Source of the DNA: Candidatus Competibacteraceae bacterium | Lineage (GTDB): Bacteria; Pseudomonadota; Gammaproteobacteria; Competibacterales; Competibacteraceae | Length of the DNA stretch: 64,000 nt | Reading direction: 5' to 3' | Assembly (NCBI GenBank): GCA_016699715.1 | Contig: CP065007.1 | Location: 1,240,001-1,304,000, forward strand | In this document: in pieces, positions 55,696-64,000 of the stretch | Numbering within the stretch: the stretch's first letter is position 1 | Layout: each line of letters starts with the position of its first letter | Made by a program: the position numbers and the translations under genes | Notes under the pieces: generated by a model | Told to the model about the DNA's origin: nothing | What the model saw: only the letters and a program-made list of their open reading frames with translations | Databases searched by the model: none

Positions 55696-58609
55696 GCACG
55701 CCGCGCAACCACATCCGCTTCACCGCCGTCTGCTGTATTCCCACCTGTCGGTGGCGCTGATCGGCGTGGGCATGCTGGTGGTCGCTCTGATCTCGACCTA
55801 CGAACTACGGGCCAGAGTCATCCTGCTGGCCACCGAAGGGGTGCCGCTGGCGCAAGCCTCTGCCCAGATGCTGTCCGGCGTGCGGCATTCGCTGGCCAGC
55901 CTGCGCGGCTGGGTCAGCCTGCGTAACCCCCTTTTCCTGGATGAGTGGCGGGCGGCCTGGCGGCGGGAAATCCAACCGGCGGTCGCCCAGATCAAGCAAT
56001 GCCCTCATCTTATGGACGGAAAAACCTGCATCCCGGAGCGGTTACGGGAACTGCAAGCCCTGCTTGCCGACCTTCAGGAGTCGCAGTGGTGGGTGCAGGA
56101 AATCGTGCGCGCTCCCGGCAACGAACCGGCGCGGATCACCTACCTGTTCAATATCGAACCCGGTGCACAGGAGTTGGATTCGGTGATGGTGGCGCTATTG
56201 CTTGAGGAGAAAGCACAGGAAGATGGCAAGGGTCGGAAAGCTCTGCTCTCGCGCCTGATGGAAATTCAGGCCGCGCTGTCCACCAGCCAACTGCTGCTGC
56301 GGGAAACCCTGGGTGCGAACGGCCCGCACTATACTTTGCAGCTCCGGCGGCAACTGGACGCCACCCGAAACCTGGTCGCGCAAGCGGTGGCCAACCCTCT
56401 GCTCACGCCCGAACAGAGCCGGTTGCTGCAACTCTTTCAGCGTGAACTGCACGCTTTCCTGACCTTCGCCCAGGAGGTTGTCCGGCAGCGCCAGGCGGTG
56501 GACTGGAATATCGCGCTGCACCGGTTGGCGTCGGAAACGGACCCGCTGGCGGACCGGGTGATCGCGTTGGTCACCGCAATCGCGGCGGATGCCAAAACCC
56601 GTCTCGAACAGGAAGCCGACGCCACGCGGGCCGCCAGCGCCATCACCGTGTGGAATCTGGTGGTGATGATTCTGGCGATGCTGGTCGTTGCCTACGGCAT
56701 GTCGAGAAAACACGCCCGGGATCTGTCCCTGCCAATTACCGCTTTGGCCGTGGCAACCCAAAAACTGGCGGCGGGCGGTCTCAGCGAAAACATTACCACC
56801 AGCGGCGACAACGACGAACTCAGCGAACTCACCCGTTCGTTCAATACCATGCGCGCTTCGATGCAACGGTCCCAAACGGTACTGCGCGAAGCCTATGCCC
56901 TGCTGGAGCAGCGAGTTATGGAACGCACCGCCCAATTGGAAACCAGCAATTTTTCCCTCATCAAGGAAATTGCGGTTCGTAATCAGACAGAAGCCGCCCT
57001 GCGGGAAAGCGAGGCCCGACTTCGGGCCATGACCCGCGCCATGCCGGATCTGGTCTTTGTGGTCGACGAGGACGGGCGCTACCGGGAAGTGCTGGCCGCG
57101 GGACGGGACATCGGCGCCACGCCCGTGCGGAGCAAAGTTCCCGCACCCATCCGCGGCAAACTGCTCAGCGAAGTCCACTCGCCAGAGATGGCGGCGTTTT
57201 TCCTCGACATCATCCTGCGAGCGCTGCGCACCCAGCAAATTCAAATCGCCGAATACGAACTGGAAACTTCCTCGGGACCACGCTGGTTCGAATCGCGCAC
57301 CGCGCCACTGGACGTTCAGTTCACCGACCGCTCCACTATCCCCGCCAACACCGCCCAGCAATATCTGTTTCCGCCGCCGGAGGTGCAGATCGTCGCCAAG
57401 TCCGCCGCCATCGTGGTCGCCCGTGACATCACCAAGCGCAAGCAAGCGGAGGTGCAGCTCCGCCAGGCGCAGAAGATGCACGCCATCGGTCAGCTCACCG
57501 GTGGCATCGCCCACGACTTCAACAACCTGCTCGCCGTCATCATGGGTAATCTCGAACTCCTGCATGAACAGTTGACCGCTCAGCCCCGGCTGCACGAGTT
57601 GGCCCAGCAGGCGCTGCGGGCGGTGGACCGGGGCGCCAATCTGACCCGGCGGCTGCTGGCGTTCGCGCGCCGCCAGCCGCTACTGGCGCAACCGACCGAC
57701 CTGAACAAGCTGATACTCGGCATGCTCGATCTCATGCGGCGCACCCTGGGCGCCAACATCCAGATCGATACGATGCTGGCCACCAACCTGCGGCAGACTC
57801 TAGTCGACCCGGATCAGCTCGAAGGCGCCCTGCTCAATCTGGTCATCAATGCCCGCGACGCCATGCCACAAGGGGGCAAGCTCGCGCTGGAAACCGATAA
57901 CGTTCAACTCGACGAGAACTACGCCGCGGCCCAGCAAGACCTGCGACCCGGCCCGTACGTCATGCTGGCGGTTCGCGATAACGGCGGCGGCATGGTACCC
58001 GAGGTGCTGGAACATGCCTTCGAACCCTTTTTCACCACCAAGGAAACCAGCAAAGGCAGCGGTTTGGGGCTCAGCATGGTTTACGGCCTGGTTAAACAGT
58101 CCGGCGGCCACATCGCGATTCACAGCAAACCCGGGCAAGGCACCACAGTGCGGCTTTATCTGCCGCAAATGCAGGCCCCCCCCAGCCCGCCGACGGGCGT
58201 GAAAGCGGCGGATACCGTTTTCAAGGGCCACGGCGAAACCATCCTGGTGGTCGAAGACGACACCGATGTCCGGCTGTTCGCCGTCAACGCTCTGCGTGCC
58301 CTGGGTTACGACACCCGACAGGCCGGCGATGCCGCGGCGGCGCTCGAACTACTGGGAACGACGCCCCAGATCGCTCTATTGTTCACCGATATCGTGCTGC
58401 CGGGCGAGATGGACGGCGTCAAACTGGCGGCCGAGGCGCAACGCCGGCATCCCGGTCTGCGCGTGCTGTTCACCTCGGGCTACACCGAGCACCCATTGAT
58501 CGTTGGCAGCCAGCTTGCCGAGGACGTGGAAATATTGGCCAAACCCTATCGCAAGAACGAGTTGGGACAGAAGTTGCGCGTACTGCTCGGCCGGGGCGAA
58601 AGTGCCTAA
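55670..58609 (+). CDS. hybrid sensor histidine kinase with PAS and receiver domains
   Basis: This 979-residue membrane protein starts with a transmembrane helix (about residues 22-45), has a periplasmic region of about 280 residues, a second helix near 327-345, HAMP and a coiled coil (345-440), a PAS domain (about 443-565), HisKA with GGIAHDFNNLLAVIMGNLELL (phospho-acceptor His near 615), HATPase (NLVINARDAMPQGG near 724, DNGGGM near 770) and a C-terminal receiver (ILVVEDDTDVR, phospho-Asp near 907 in FTDIVLPG). The ATG at 55670 lies inside the previous gene. The output regulator is not in the window. The same organisation is known in PAS hybrid kinases; the signal is unknown. Confidence 0.92.
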   Translation: MTQAPRSAEHAAQPHPLHRRLLYSHLSVALIGVGMLVVALISTYELRARVILLATEGVPLAQASAQMLSGVRHSLASLRGWVSLRNPLFLDEWRAAWRREIQPAVAQIKQCPHLMDGKTCIPERLRELQALLADLQESQWWVQEIVRAPGNEPARITYLFNIEPGAQELDSVMVALLLEEKAQEDGKGRKALLSRLMEIQAALSTSQLLLRETLGANGPHYTLQLRRQLDATRNLVAQAVANPLLTPEQSRLLQLFQRELHAFLTFAQEVVRQRQAVDWNIALHRLASETDPLADRVIALVTAIAADAKTRLEQEADATRAASAITVWNLVVMILAMLVVAYGMSRKHARDLSLPITALAVATQKLAAGGLSENITTSGDNDELSELTRSFNTMRASMQRSQTVLREAYALLEQRVMERTAQLETSNFSLIKEIAVRNQTEAALRESEARLRAMTRAMPDLVFVVDEDGRYREVLAAGRDIGATPVRSKVPAPIRGKLLSEVHSPEMAAFFLDIILRALRTQQIQIAEYELETSSGPRWFESRTAPLDVQFTDRSTIPANTAQQYLFPPPEVQIVAKSAAIVVARDITKRKQAEVQLRQAQKMHAIGQLTGGIAHDFNNLLAVIMGNLELLHEQLTAQPRLHELAQQALRAVDRGANLTRRLLAFARRQPLLAQPTDLNKLILGMLDLMRRTLGANIQIDTMLATNLRQTLVDPDQLEGALLNLVINARDAMPQGGKLALETDNVQLDENYAAAQQDLRPGPYVMLAVRDNGGGMVPEVLEHAFEPFFTTKETSKGSGLGLSMVYGLVKQSGGHIAIHSKPGQGTTVRLYLPQMQAPPSPPTGVKAADTVFKGHGETILVVEDDTDVRLFAVNALRALGYDTRQAGDAAAALELLGTTPQIALLFTDIVLPGEMDGVKLAAEAQRRHPGLRVLFTSGYTEHPLIVGSQLAEDVEILAKPYRKNELGQKLRVLLGRGESA

Positions 58610-58766
58610 TGCTCGATTGACTTTGTAACAGGGCGCCGATTACCTTTACAGTGCCGCCCGCGCATCATATATCCCGACTCATCCCCAGTCGGCGGGCCGG
58701 CCCCACATCCGTGGTCCAGGTTCAACAACGATCACAACCTCATCCTGATTTCGGAGGAATCCATAC

Positions 58767-59483
58767 ATGCCAATTGCAAATCGTCTGGCCGCCGAGTTCA
58801 TCGGCACCCTCTGGCTGGTGCTGGGTGGCTGCGGTAGCGCCGTACTCGCCGCCGTCTTCTATGGCCCCGATCAATATCCTTTGGGCATTGCCCTGGTCGG
58901 CGTGGCGCTGGCCTTCGGTTTGACCGTGCTGACCATGGCCTACGCTATCGGCCACATCTCCGGTTGCCATCTAAACCCGGCGGTATCGGTGGGAATGTGG
59001 GCCGGCGGCCGATTTCCGGCCTCCGACCTGATCCCCTACATCATCGCTCAAGTGCTGGGCGGCATTGCCGGCGCGGGCATCATCTACCTGATTTTCACCG
59101 GCAAGAGCGACTTTTCCACACTCGGCGGCTTCGCGGCCAACGGCTTCGGCGAACATTCACCGGGTGGCTACAGCATGAACGCCGCGCTGATTTCAGAAGT
59201 AGTCATGACCTTCTTTTTCCTGATCGTCATTCTGGGCTCCACCCACAAGAATACCCCGGCCGGCTTCGCGCCCATCGCCATCGGTTTGTGCCTGACCCTG
59301 ATCCATCTGATCAGCATCCCGGTCACCAACACCTCGGTCAACCCGGCGCGCAGCACCAGCCAGGCAATTTTCGTCGGCGGCTGGGCCTTGCAACAGTTGT
59401 GGTTGTTCTGGCTCGCGCCCATCGTCGGCGCGGCGCTGGCCGGCTTCTTCCACCGCTGGATGGCCAACGATCACCCTGCCTAA
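58767..59483 (+). CDS. aqpZ: aquaporin Z
   Basis: This 238-residue MIP-family channel is close to E. coli AqpZ (231). It has LAAEFIGTLWLVLGGCGSAVLAAVF at the start, both NPA motifs (GCHLNPAVSVG and TSVNPARSTSQA), and the selectivity-filter region with His in LIHLISIPVTNTSVN. It passes water and not glycerol, judging from these features. GGAGGA lies eight bases before the start. A rho-independent terminator follows. Confidence 0.95.
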   Translation: MPIANRLAAEFIGTLWLVLGGCGSAVLAAVFYGPDQYPLGIALVGVALAFGLTVLTMAYAIGHISGCHLNPAVSVGMWAGGRFPASDLIPYIIAQVLGGIAGAGIIYLIFTGKSDFSTLGGFAANGFGEHSPGGYSMNAALISEVVMTFFFLIVILGSTHKNTPAGFAPIAIGLCLTLIHLISIPVTNTSVNPARSTSQAIFVGGWALQQLWLFWLAPIVGAALAGFFHRWMANDHPA

Positions 59484-59508
59484 CTTCTTAACGACGAAGA
59501 CGAAACCG

Positions 59509-59534
59509 AGGGCGCGCCACAACGCGCCCTTTTT
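59509..59534 (+). terminator. rho-independent terminator of aqpZ
   Basis: GGGCGCG and CGCGCCC (extended by one A-T pair) flank a 6-base loop and are followed by five T residues. It lies 26 bases after the aqpZ stop. Confidence 0.8.
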
Positions 59535-59667
59535 CGTTTCCAGCCGACAACGGAATGACCGCCCAAGCACCAGACTGTCGGGCCATCGGGATGAAAGCGA
59601 AACCCTTTGTCGACGCTAGCGAAAAAGCGGATCTCCCGAACCAGAGAAGGGTAGTTGCGGACCAAGG

Positions 59668-59769
59668 CTGCTGGTCGTTGGCAGCGGCAGTTCCGATCCC
59701 GACGCCAATATCGGCAAAATGACCCGCATGCTATGGGAAACCATGGGTTTTGGATGGCCGGAAACCGGA
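59668..59769 (+). pseudogene. fragment of a CbiX/sirohydrochlorin chelatase-type gene
   Basis: This stretch translates as LLVVGSGSSDPDANIGKM followed by TRMLWETMGFGWPETG. It is strikingly like the LLVVGRGSSDPDAN and LLWEGMGFGW of CbiX-type cobalt/sirohydrochlorin chelatases. A TAG in the same frame stands about 40 bases upstream and family similarity ends after GWPETG, so only a fossil remains. It ends before the convergent ATPase gene. Confidence 0.65.
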
Positions 59770-59810
59770 CGGTCATCGCTCCGGCTACTTGGCGATAAGC
59801 CCAAACACGC

Positions 59811-60908
59811 TCAGGATGGCGGCTTTTCCGCGGTTGCGGTCTTTTCGGACAGCGTTTCTTCCCCCATGCCTTGGGAGATCTCGGCGAACTGCCGCCGGAG
59901 AACTCGTACTACCGGTTCCAGTTGCTGGAGGCGTCGTTCGAGTCGATCAAACTGGATATCTTGCCATTCCGGATGATGCAATAAGGTTTCCACCGTCTGT
60001 TCCAACTCGGATAGACGTTGCTCCATCGCGTGACCCATCCGCAGCAGCGAACTGCTACCGCTGCTTCTTGCTTGCGCCTGCACGCCGCCGCCCTGCTCGT
60101 TCTGAACCAGTTCTTGCGCCACCTCTTCGACCGCTCCTTCGGAAAGCTCCATCAACCCTTCAAGAAATCCATACAGCAACAAGCGGTCGCAAAAAATATT
60201 GACCCGACGGGGAATGCCCTGGGTATGCCGGTAAACAGCCGCATACGCGTGGTCGCTAAAACCCGGCCGCCCCTCAACCCAGCCCACCACATGCAGACGA
60301 TGCTCGACGTACTCGCGGGTTTCCAACTCGCTCAGCGGATTCAGATGACAGGAAGCAATGACTCGTTGCCGCAATTGCTCCATGCCGGGGTCCTGCAAGG
60401 TTTGACGAAACTCCTCTTGTCCTAGCAGAAAACTTTGCAACAACGGCGTGGCGGCCACCTGAAAATTCGACAGCATCCGCAGTTCCTCCAGGGAGCGAAC
60501 CGGCAGATTCTGAGCTTCGTCCACCACCAGCAGTACTCGCCGCCCCTGTCGGGCGTGACCGCGCAGAAAATCCTCGAAATGCCTCAGCAATGCAGCCTTG
60601 CCTACCTCTTCATAAGGCAAGCCGAATGCGGCCGCCACACTGCGTAGCAACTCGTCAGCCTCTAATTGAGTCGTCACCAATTGGGCGGCGACCACTTGGC
60701 TGGTATCCAATTCGGCGAACAGGTTTTTAACCAGGGTCGTCTTACCCGTTCCGATTCCGCCGGTGACGACGATAAAGCCCTCACCCTGGCTCAAGCCATA
60801 GCGCAGGTAGGCGAGTGCCCGGCTGTGCACGCTGCTGCCAAAGAAAAAGCGTGGATCGGGACTAAGCTGGAAAGGCTTGGCACTGAAGCCATAATAATCA
60901 ATATACAT
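59811..60908 (-). CDS. XrtA/PEP-CTERM locus secretion ATPase (ExeA-like)
   Basis: This 365-residue AAA ATPase starts MYIDYYGFSAKPFQLSPDPRF, with Walker A VTGGIGTGKTTLVKNL, Walker B LLVVDEAQNLP and LRMLSNFQ, and the sensor region QLRQRVIASCHLNPLSELETREYVEHRL. This is the ExeA-like family found at exosortase/EPS loci. The last 100 residues are low-complexity and helical. It is last in a minus-strand set with the beta-barrel, autokinase and chain-length genes to the right, 11 bases after the barrel gene. Confidence 0.88.
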   Translation of the reverse strand: MYIDYYGFSAKPFQLSPDPRFFFGSSVHSRALAYLRYGLSQGEGFIVVTGGIGTGKTTLVKNLFAELDTSQVVAAQLVTTQLEADELLRSVAAAFGLPYEEVGKAALLRHFEDFLRGHARQGRRVLLVVDEAQNLPVRSLEELRMLSNFQVAATPLLQSFLLGQEEFRQTLQDPGMEQLRQRVIASCHLNPLSELETREYVEHRLHVVGWVEGRPGFSDHAYAAVYRHTQGIPRRVNIFCDRLLLYGFLEGLMELSEGAVEEVAQELVQNEQGGGVQAQARSSGSSSLLRMGHAMEQRLSELEQTVETLLHHPEWQDIQFDRLERRLQQLEPVVRVLRRQFAEISQGMGEETLSEKTATAEKPPS

Positions 60909-60919
60909 TAGGAGCCATT

Positions 60920-62692
60920 TCAGAATTTCATGCTGAAGCGAATATTGAGTCGATTTTCTCGAAAGCCTTGGTCGGCGGGATCGGCGTCGTTCCGATAGTA
61001 GCGGTAGCTGATCAGACCACCCGTATCCGGCGAAAATACCCGCGCCAACCCGATGACCGATAACCAGTATTCATTCTGCTGATCGAGACCCAAGTCATCA
61101 TGTCCCCAACCTGCTCCTAGAAAGGAAGCGGTACGCGGCGCGAACCGCCAAGTCCAAAGTGCACCGACACCATAAGTATCTTCGTTTTGAGTGGGCTCCT
61201 GAAATTCACGATTATCGCTGAAAGCGGCAAAAGTCAATCCAGTGCGGCTACGCAGATACGTCATACCCAAATTGAAAGACTTGCGTAAAAACTGCTCGTT
61301 AGTCAGCCCCAACGAACTATCAGGGATAATTTGACTTGGGTCATCGAGAACAATAGGCCGACCATCAGGACCAACCCCGGTCAAATTACTGCCTGCCAGT
61401 TGTTGGGCAGTGGTGACTTCCTGAGTGTAATCAGCCGACCAAACGGTGAAACGAGTCCGGTGTCTGAAGGACCCATTCCAGTACACGCCGGGACTATAAC
61501 CGACACCTTGATAAGCGCGACTGATGATTAGACTAGTCCGCTGGGCAGGGTTCCATTCTATGGCTATATTATTATAATTCAGTCCATACAAGCCGGTAAG
61601 TGAATAATAACGGCTTGGCTTCCAAGTCGCACCCAATCCCCAGTAAGGACCATTGGTATTGTCACTGAAAGTAGTGGATTGATTATTAACGTACCCTGCT
61701 TCGGCCACCAACGCCCAAGTACTGTTCAGCCGATAATCTAACTGCCCAGCTATCTTCTCCTGCTGATCATTTCCGTTATCCTGAATGTCATTATTATTCT
61801 GCTGGCCATCCTGCTTTAGATAAAAATAATTGAGATTCCATTTAAACGCATCAAAATTGCGACCACTACTTAAATTAAAATCAACTGAATTAATTTGACT
61901 ATCTAACAATTCCTCTTGCCCATCGATTGAGCTGTCGGAACCACTGTAGCTGATATTCTCATAGCGGTAACGCAGCAACGCTTCCGCCCAGCCACCTATA
62001 TTCTGGCGCCAATAGGGACTGATACCGAAAGTGGACTGAGTTGTCTGGTTGTCGGTCAGGGCGATGTTGCTGAAAATACCAATTGGATTAAATATATCCG
62101 AAGCCCTAGGCAAAATATCCAACGCGTTGTTAAAGAATTCGAGGCTGGACGGTAAACCTCCATTCGATCCCAAGCTGCCAGCATCAACTCGTCCACTGGA
62201 GACGATAGGAACTTGATAGACTGAACCATAGGCATCCAGAAACAGGTTACCTTGATAAAGTTCCGCAGTTCCAAACGCCAATAGATTATTGTTGATTTGA
62301 TCGGCATCGCGATAATCGGCGTAAAACAAGCCTTGGGCGGTATAATCCAGGCGAAGATTCAGGCGTCCACCCTGCTTGCGCACGGAAATGCCGGGATCGA
62401 CCTGCAGGACTGTATCCCCTTCCTCCTCACCGGACGGCGCCAGTCGGATATTGTCGGAGTAGGTAGTCCCCACGCTAATTCGCGGAGTCACCCGCCACCC
62501 TCCTACCGAATAACCATCTGCTTCTTGCGCGTCACAGCCGAGGCTGAATCCCACCAGCAATGATGCCGCCGCCAACAATTTGGGTGGTTTTATTGGTCCT
62601 GGGTACCGGCGGGCTGAGCCACGGCACGCGGGGTTTTTTTCTATGCCCGTGCATTCACCTGTCCCTGCTTCAGCTTCACTGTAGCTAGGCAC
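60920..62692 (-). CDS. outer-membrane beta-barrel protein of the PEP-CTERM EPS locus
   Basis: This 590-residue protein has a signal segment (PPKLLAAASLLVGFSLG), then long alternating strands with Tyr and Asn, such as GWRVTPRISVGTTYSDNIRL, NLRLDYTAQGLFYADYRD and GLGATWKPSRYYSLTGLYGLNYN. The C-terminus ends in Phe (NIRFSMKF), as expected for an outer-membrane barrel. It resembles the TIGR03016 family of PEP-CTERM-associated porin-like proteins. The GTG start at 62692 overlaps the autokinase stop by eight bases. It may export the polysaccharide. Confidence 0.8.
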   Translation of the reverse strand: MPSYSEAEAGTGECTGIEKNPACRGSARRYPGPIKPPKLLAAASLLVGFSLGCDAQEADGYSVGGWRVTPRISVGTTYSDNIRLAPSGEEEGDTVLQVDPGISVRKQGGRLNLRLDYTAQGLFYADYRDADQINNNLLAFGTAELYQGNLFLDAYGSVYQVPIVSSGRVDAGSLGSNGGLPSSLEFFNNALDILPRASDIFNPIGIFSNIALTDNQTTQSTFGISPYWRQNIGGWAEALLRYRYENISYSGSDSSIDGQEELLDSQINSVDFNLSSGRNFDAFKWNLNYFYLKQDGQQNNNDIQDNGNDQQEKIAGQLDYRLNSTWALVAEAGYVNNQSTTFSDNTNGPYWGLGATWKPSRYYSLTGLYGLNYNNIAIEWNPAQRTSLIISRAYQGVGYSPGVYWNGSFRHRTRFTVWSADYTQEVTTAQQLAGSNLTGVGPDGRPIVLDDPSQIIPDSSLGLTNEQFLRKSFNLGMTYLRSRTGLTFAAFSDNREFQEPTQNEDTYGVGALWTWRFAPRTASFLGAGWGHDDLGLDQQNEYWLSVIGLARVFSPDTGGLISYRYYRNDADPADQGFRENRLNIRFSMKF

Positions 62693-63617
62693 TCACTCCA
62701 CCCCCGCCGCCCCCTGCACCGTAGCTGCCCCCATAATAATCCGGGCCTGAAAAACCACGGGTCTTGTTCAGCACGAAACCGACGATCTGATTGGGGTCGA
62801 GCAAAGCCAAGGCTTCCTTGACCTGAGACTGCTGGGTACGCCCGGCCTCGACCACCATGACCACCTGACCCATCAAGCGCGCCAGCACGCTGGCCTCGGT
62901 GGTCGCCAGCAACGGCGGAGAATCGAAAATGACCACACGATCGGGATAACGCTGACTCATTTCTATCGCCAACCGCCGCATGTTCTCGCCCGCCAGCAGT
63001 TCGGTGGACAGATGGTGCTGACCACCAGCAGGCAGGACGGTCAACGACGGCACGTTGGTATCCACCAGCACGTCGGCCAGATCCAATTGATCGTCGATGA
63101 GAAAATCCACTAGCCCCAGATCGGCCTCGAACCCCAATGTTTTCGCTACGGAGGGCTTAATCACATCGGCATCCACCAGCAAAACTGTCCGATTCCGCTC
63201 GGTGGCAATGCTCAAGGCCAGATTGCAGGCCGTGAAGGTTTTGCCCTCGCCGGGACGAGCGCTGGTCACCACAATCAAATTGGCGTGCTCAACGGCGGCG
63301 GCTCCCTTACCATCGACATTCATGAGCAAGGGACGCTTGATATAACGATACTCTTCCTTAGTGCGGCTACGGTGGGTCTCTGGCACCAGCAGACCCATCG
63401 TCTGAATCTGTTGGAAATCCAGCACGACCGAGCGCTCGGTCCGCTTGACCGTGACGGTCGGTTTACCGGCAACCCCGCCGCCTGGTGGAGCCACCATCAG
63501 ACCAACAGTAGCTCTTTCGATGATATCGACCTTGGCGGGAAGATCAGGAGGAGTTGCCGGCAGCGGCGGTGAAACCGGCCCCAACCGGCCAAGCATGGCT
63601 TTTTCAATGCTGTCCAT
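62685..63617 (-). CDS. XrtA-associated tyrosine autokinase
   Basis: This 310-residue bacterial tyrosine kinase has SARPGEGKTFTACNLALS (Walker A), VLLVDADVIKPSVAKTLG (Walker A'), VVIFDSPPLLATTEA (Walker B) and a C-terminal tail with Tyr and Gly (GPDYYGGSYGAGGGGG) that is the usual autophosphorylation site. The membrane domain is in the separate chain-length protein encoded 33 bases upstream. These kinases control polysaccharide polymerisation by phosphorylation cycles. Confidence 0.9.
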   Translation of the reverse strand: MDSIEKAMLGRLGPVSPPLPATPPDLPAKVDIIERATVGLMVAPPGGGVAGKPTVTVKRTERSVVLDFQQIQTMGLLVPETHRSRTKEEYRYIKRPLLMNVDGKGAAAVEHANLIVVTSARPGEGKTFTACNLALSIATERNRTVLLVDADVIKPSVAKTLGFEADLGLVDFLIDDQLDLADVLVDTNVPSLTVLPAGGQHHLSTELLAGENMRRLAIEMSQRYPDRVVIFDSPPLLATTEASVLARLMGQVVMVVEAGRTQQSQVKEALALLDPNQIVGFVLNKTRGFSGPDYYGGSYGAGGGGGGVSA

Positions 63618-63650
63618 ACTGTTATGTTCTCCAGCTCTCGATCTGTGCGG

Positions 63651-64000
63651 TCATAGCAAACCGATCTGTCCCGCGACGATCAAACCGGCATATACCACCA
63701 GCAGCATACCGCCCAAAGAAGCATATGCGACCGTCAACCGCCGTTCGTGGCGCAAGGCTGGTGGCGACAGTGCCATGCTGACGCTACCAAGCACCGGGAT
63801 ATTCGTCCCCTCCATAAGGCTGCGGCGACTATCGAAGGTCGGCCAAAGCTGCGAGAGTAGAAATGCCAGCCCTACTCCGGCGCCTAAACCAGCCCCCAGC
63901 ACCAGGGTCGCTAGCAACAACCGCTTGGGGCTGGTCGGTCGCAACGGCACACGGGGGGGATCCACGACCCTGTAATTAACTTCCTGTTTGGACTGCTCGG
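63651..64000 (-). CDS. polysaccharide chain-length determinant protein (5' part outside window)
   Basis: Only the last 116 residues are in the window. They contain NYRVVDPPRVPLRPTSPKR, the proline-rich motif preceding the second membrane helix of Wzz-type proteins, then the helix LLLATLVLGAGLGAGVGLAFLL and a further membrane segment at the end. The position just before the autokinase fits the XrtA/EPS chain-length protein family. Confidence 0.8.
   Translation of the reverse strand, partial: EQSKQEVNYRVVDPPRVPLRPTSPKRLLLATLVLGAGLGAGVGLAFLLSQLWPTFDSRRSLMEGTNIPVLGSVSMALSPPALRHERRLTVAYASLGGMLLVVYAGLIVAGQIGLL

Larger units (their letters stand above)
59484..59810. other. 327-base gap with a terminator and a gene fossil
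   Basis: The gap between aqpZ and the convergent secretion ATPase contains the aqpZ terminator and about 100 bases of a CbiX-type chelatase fragment. No other feature was recognised. Confidence 0.6.

Noticed and set aside
56195..57595. Minus-strand open frame of 466 codons
   Set aside because: It is the complement of the hybrid kinase and contains no recognisable domain.

Overview
The window reads as chromosomal DNA of a high-GC gammaproteobacterium that stores both glycogen and polyhydroxyalkanoate (PHA). Glycogen genes (glgX, glgB, glgC, malQ), a class I PHA synthase, a PPi-dependent phosphofructokinase, IorAB plus phenylacetate-CoA ligase, and an exosortase-type exopolysaccharide locus together fit a Competibacter/Contendobacter-like or Plasticicumulans-like accumulator from activated sludge. 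That placement is inferred from gene content and was not tested by a search. Almost every base is coding, and the genes are ordinary house-keeping and carbon-storage genes with a few accessory insertions.

Layout. 1-3.7 kb: a D-2-hydroxyglutarate dehydrogenase-like flavoprotein (cut by the window edge) diverges from serA, followed by two small conserved proteins (DUF2058, DUF1992). 3.7-15.2 kb: glycogen metabolism (glgX, glgB on the minus strand; glgC, malQ on the plus strand) interrupted by a Tus-like gene and cysB, and ending in guaC and thiM packed behind malQ. 15.2-21.3 kb: gltB-gltD. 21.5-24 kb: a divergent pair, tyrosine recombinase and KfrA-like coiled-coil DNA-binding protein, sharing an AT-rich control region. 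24-33.4 kb: one long plus-strand operon, iorA-iorB-ABC transporter (five genes)-CBS/ACT protein-paaK, which makes sense as uptake of an aromatic or branched-chain amino acid, oxidation of its 2-oxo acid and activation of the aryl acid. 33.5-36.9 kb: phaC with a von Willebrand A-like protein and a membrane J-domain protein. 36.9-46.8 kb: a divergent DAHP synthase-like gene, MATE exporter, serS, thiolase, a large HPr-domain protein facing PPi-PFK, rarA and lolA. 47.4-48.2 kb: a broken IS110-family transposase followed by a row of hairpins. 48.2-54.4 kb: uppP, a DUF4124 protein, cobA, an L,D-transpeptidase, pdxST and a PdxA-family gene. 54.6-58.6 kb: an exported helical protein overlapping a hybrid sensor kinase. 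58.8 kb: aquaporin; then a fossil of a CbiX-type chelatase. 59.8-64 kb: the edge of an XrtA/PEP-CTERM type exopolysaccharide cluster (secretion ATPase, beta-barrel, tyrosine autokinase, chain-length protein).

The points most worth following up are the Tus-like protein outside the enteric bacteria, an 11-bp motif (GATGATATAAA) that recurs exactly four times and nearly twice more, always between genes, the HPr-domain protein next to PPi-PFK, the DAHP synthase with an altered active-site motif, the recombinase/KfrA pair with a palindrome between the genes, the hairpin row behind the IS110 remnant, and an 8-bp/4-bp microsatellite between uppP and its divergent neighbour.

No rRNA, tRNA or CRISPR array was found by reading. 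All family names rest on motif recognition from memory and no database search was run.
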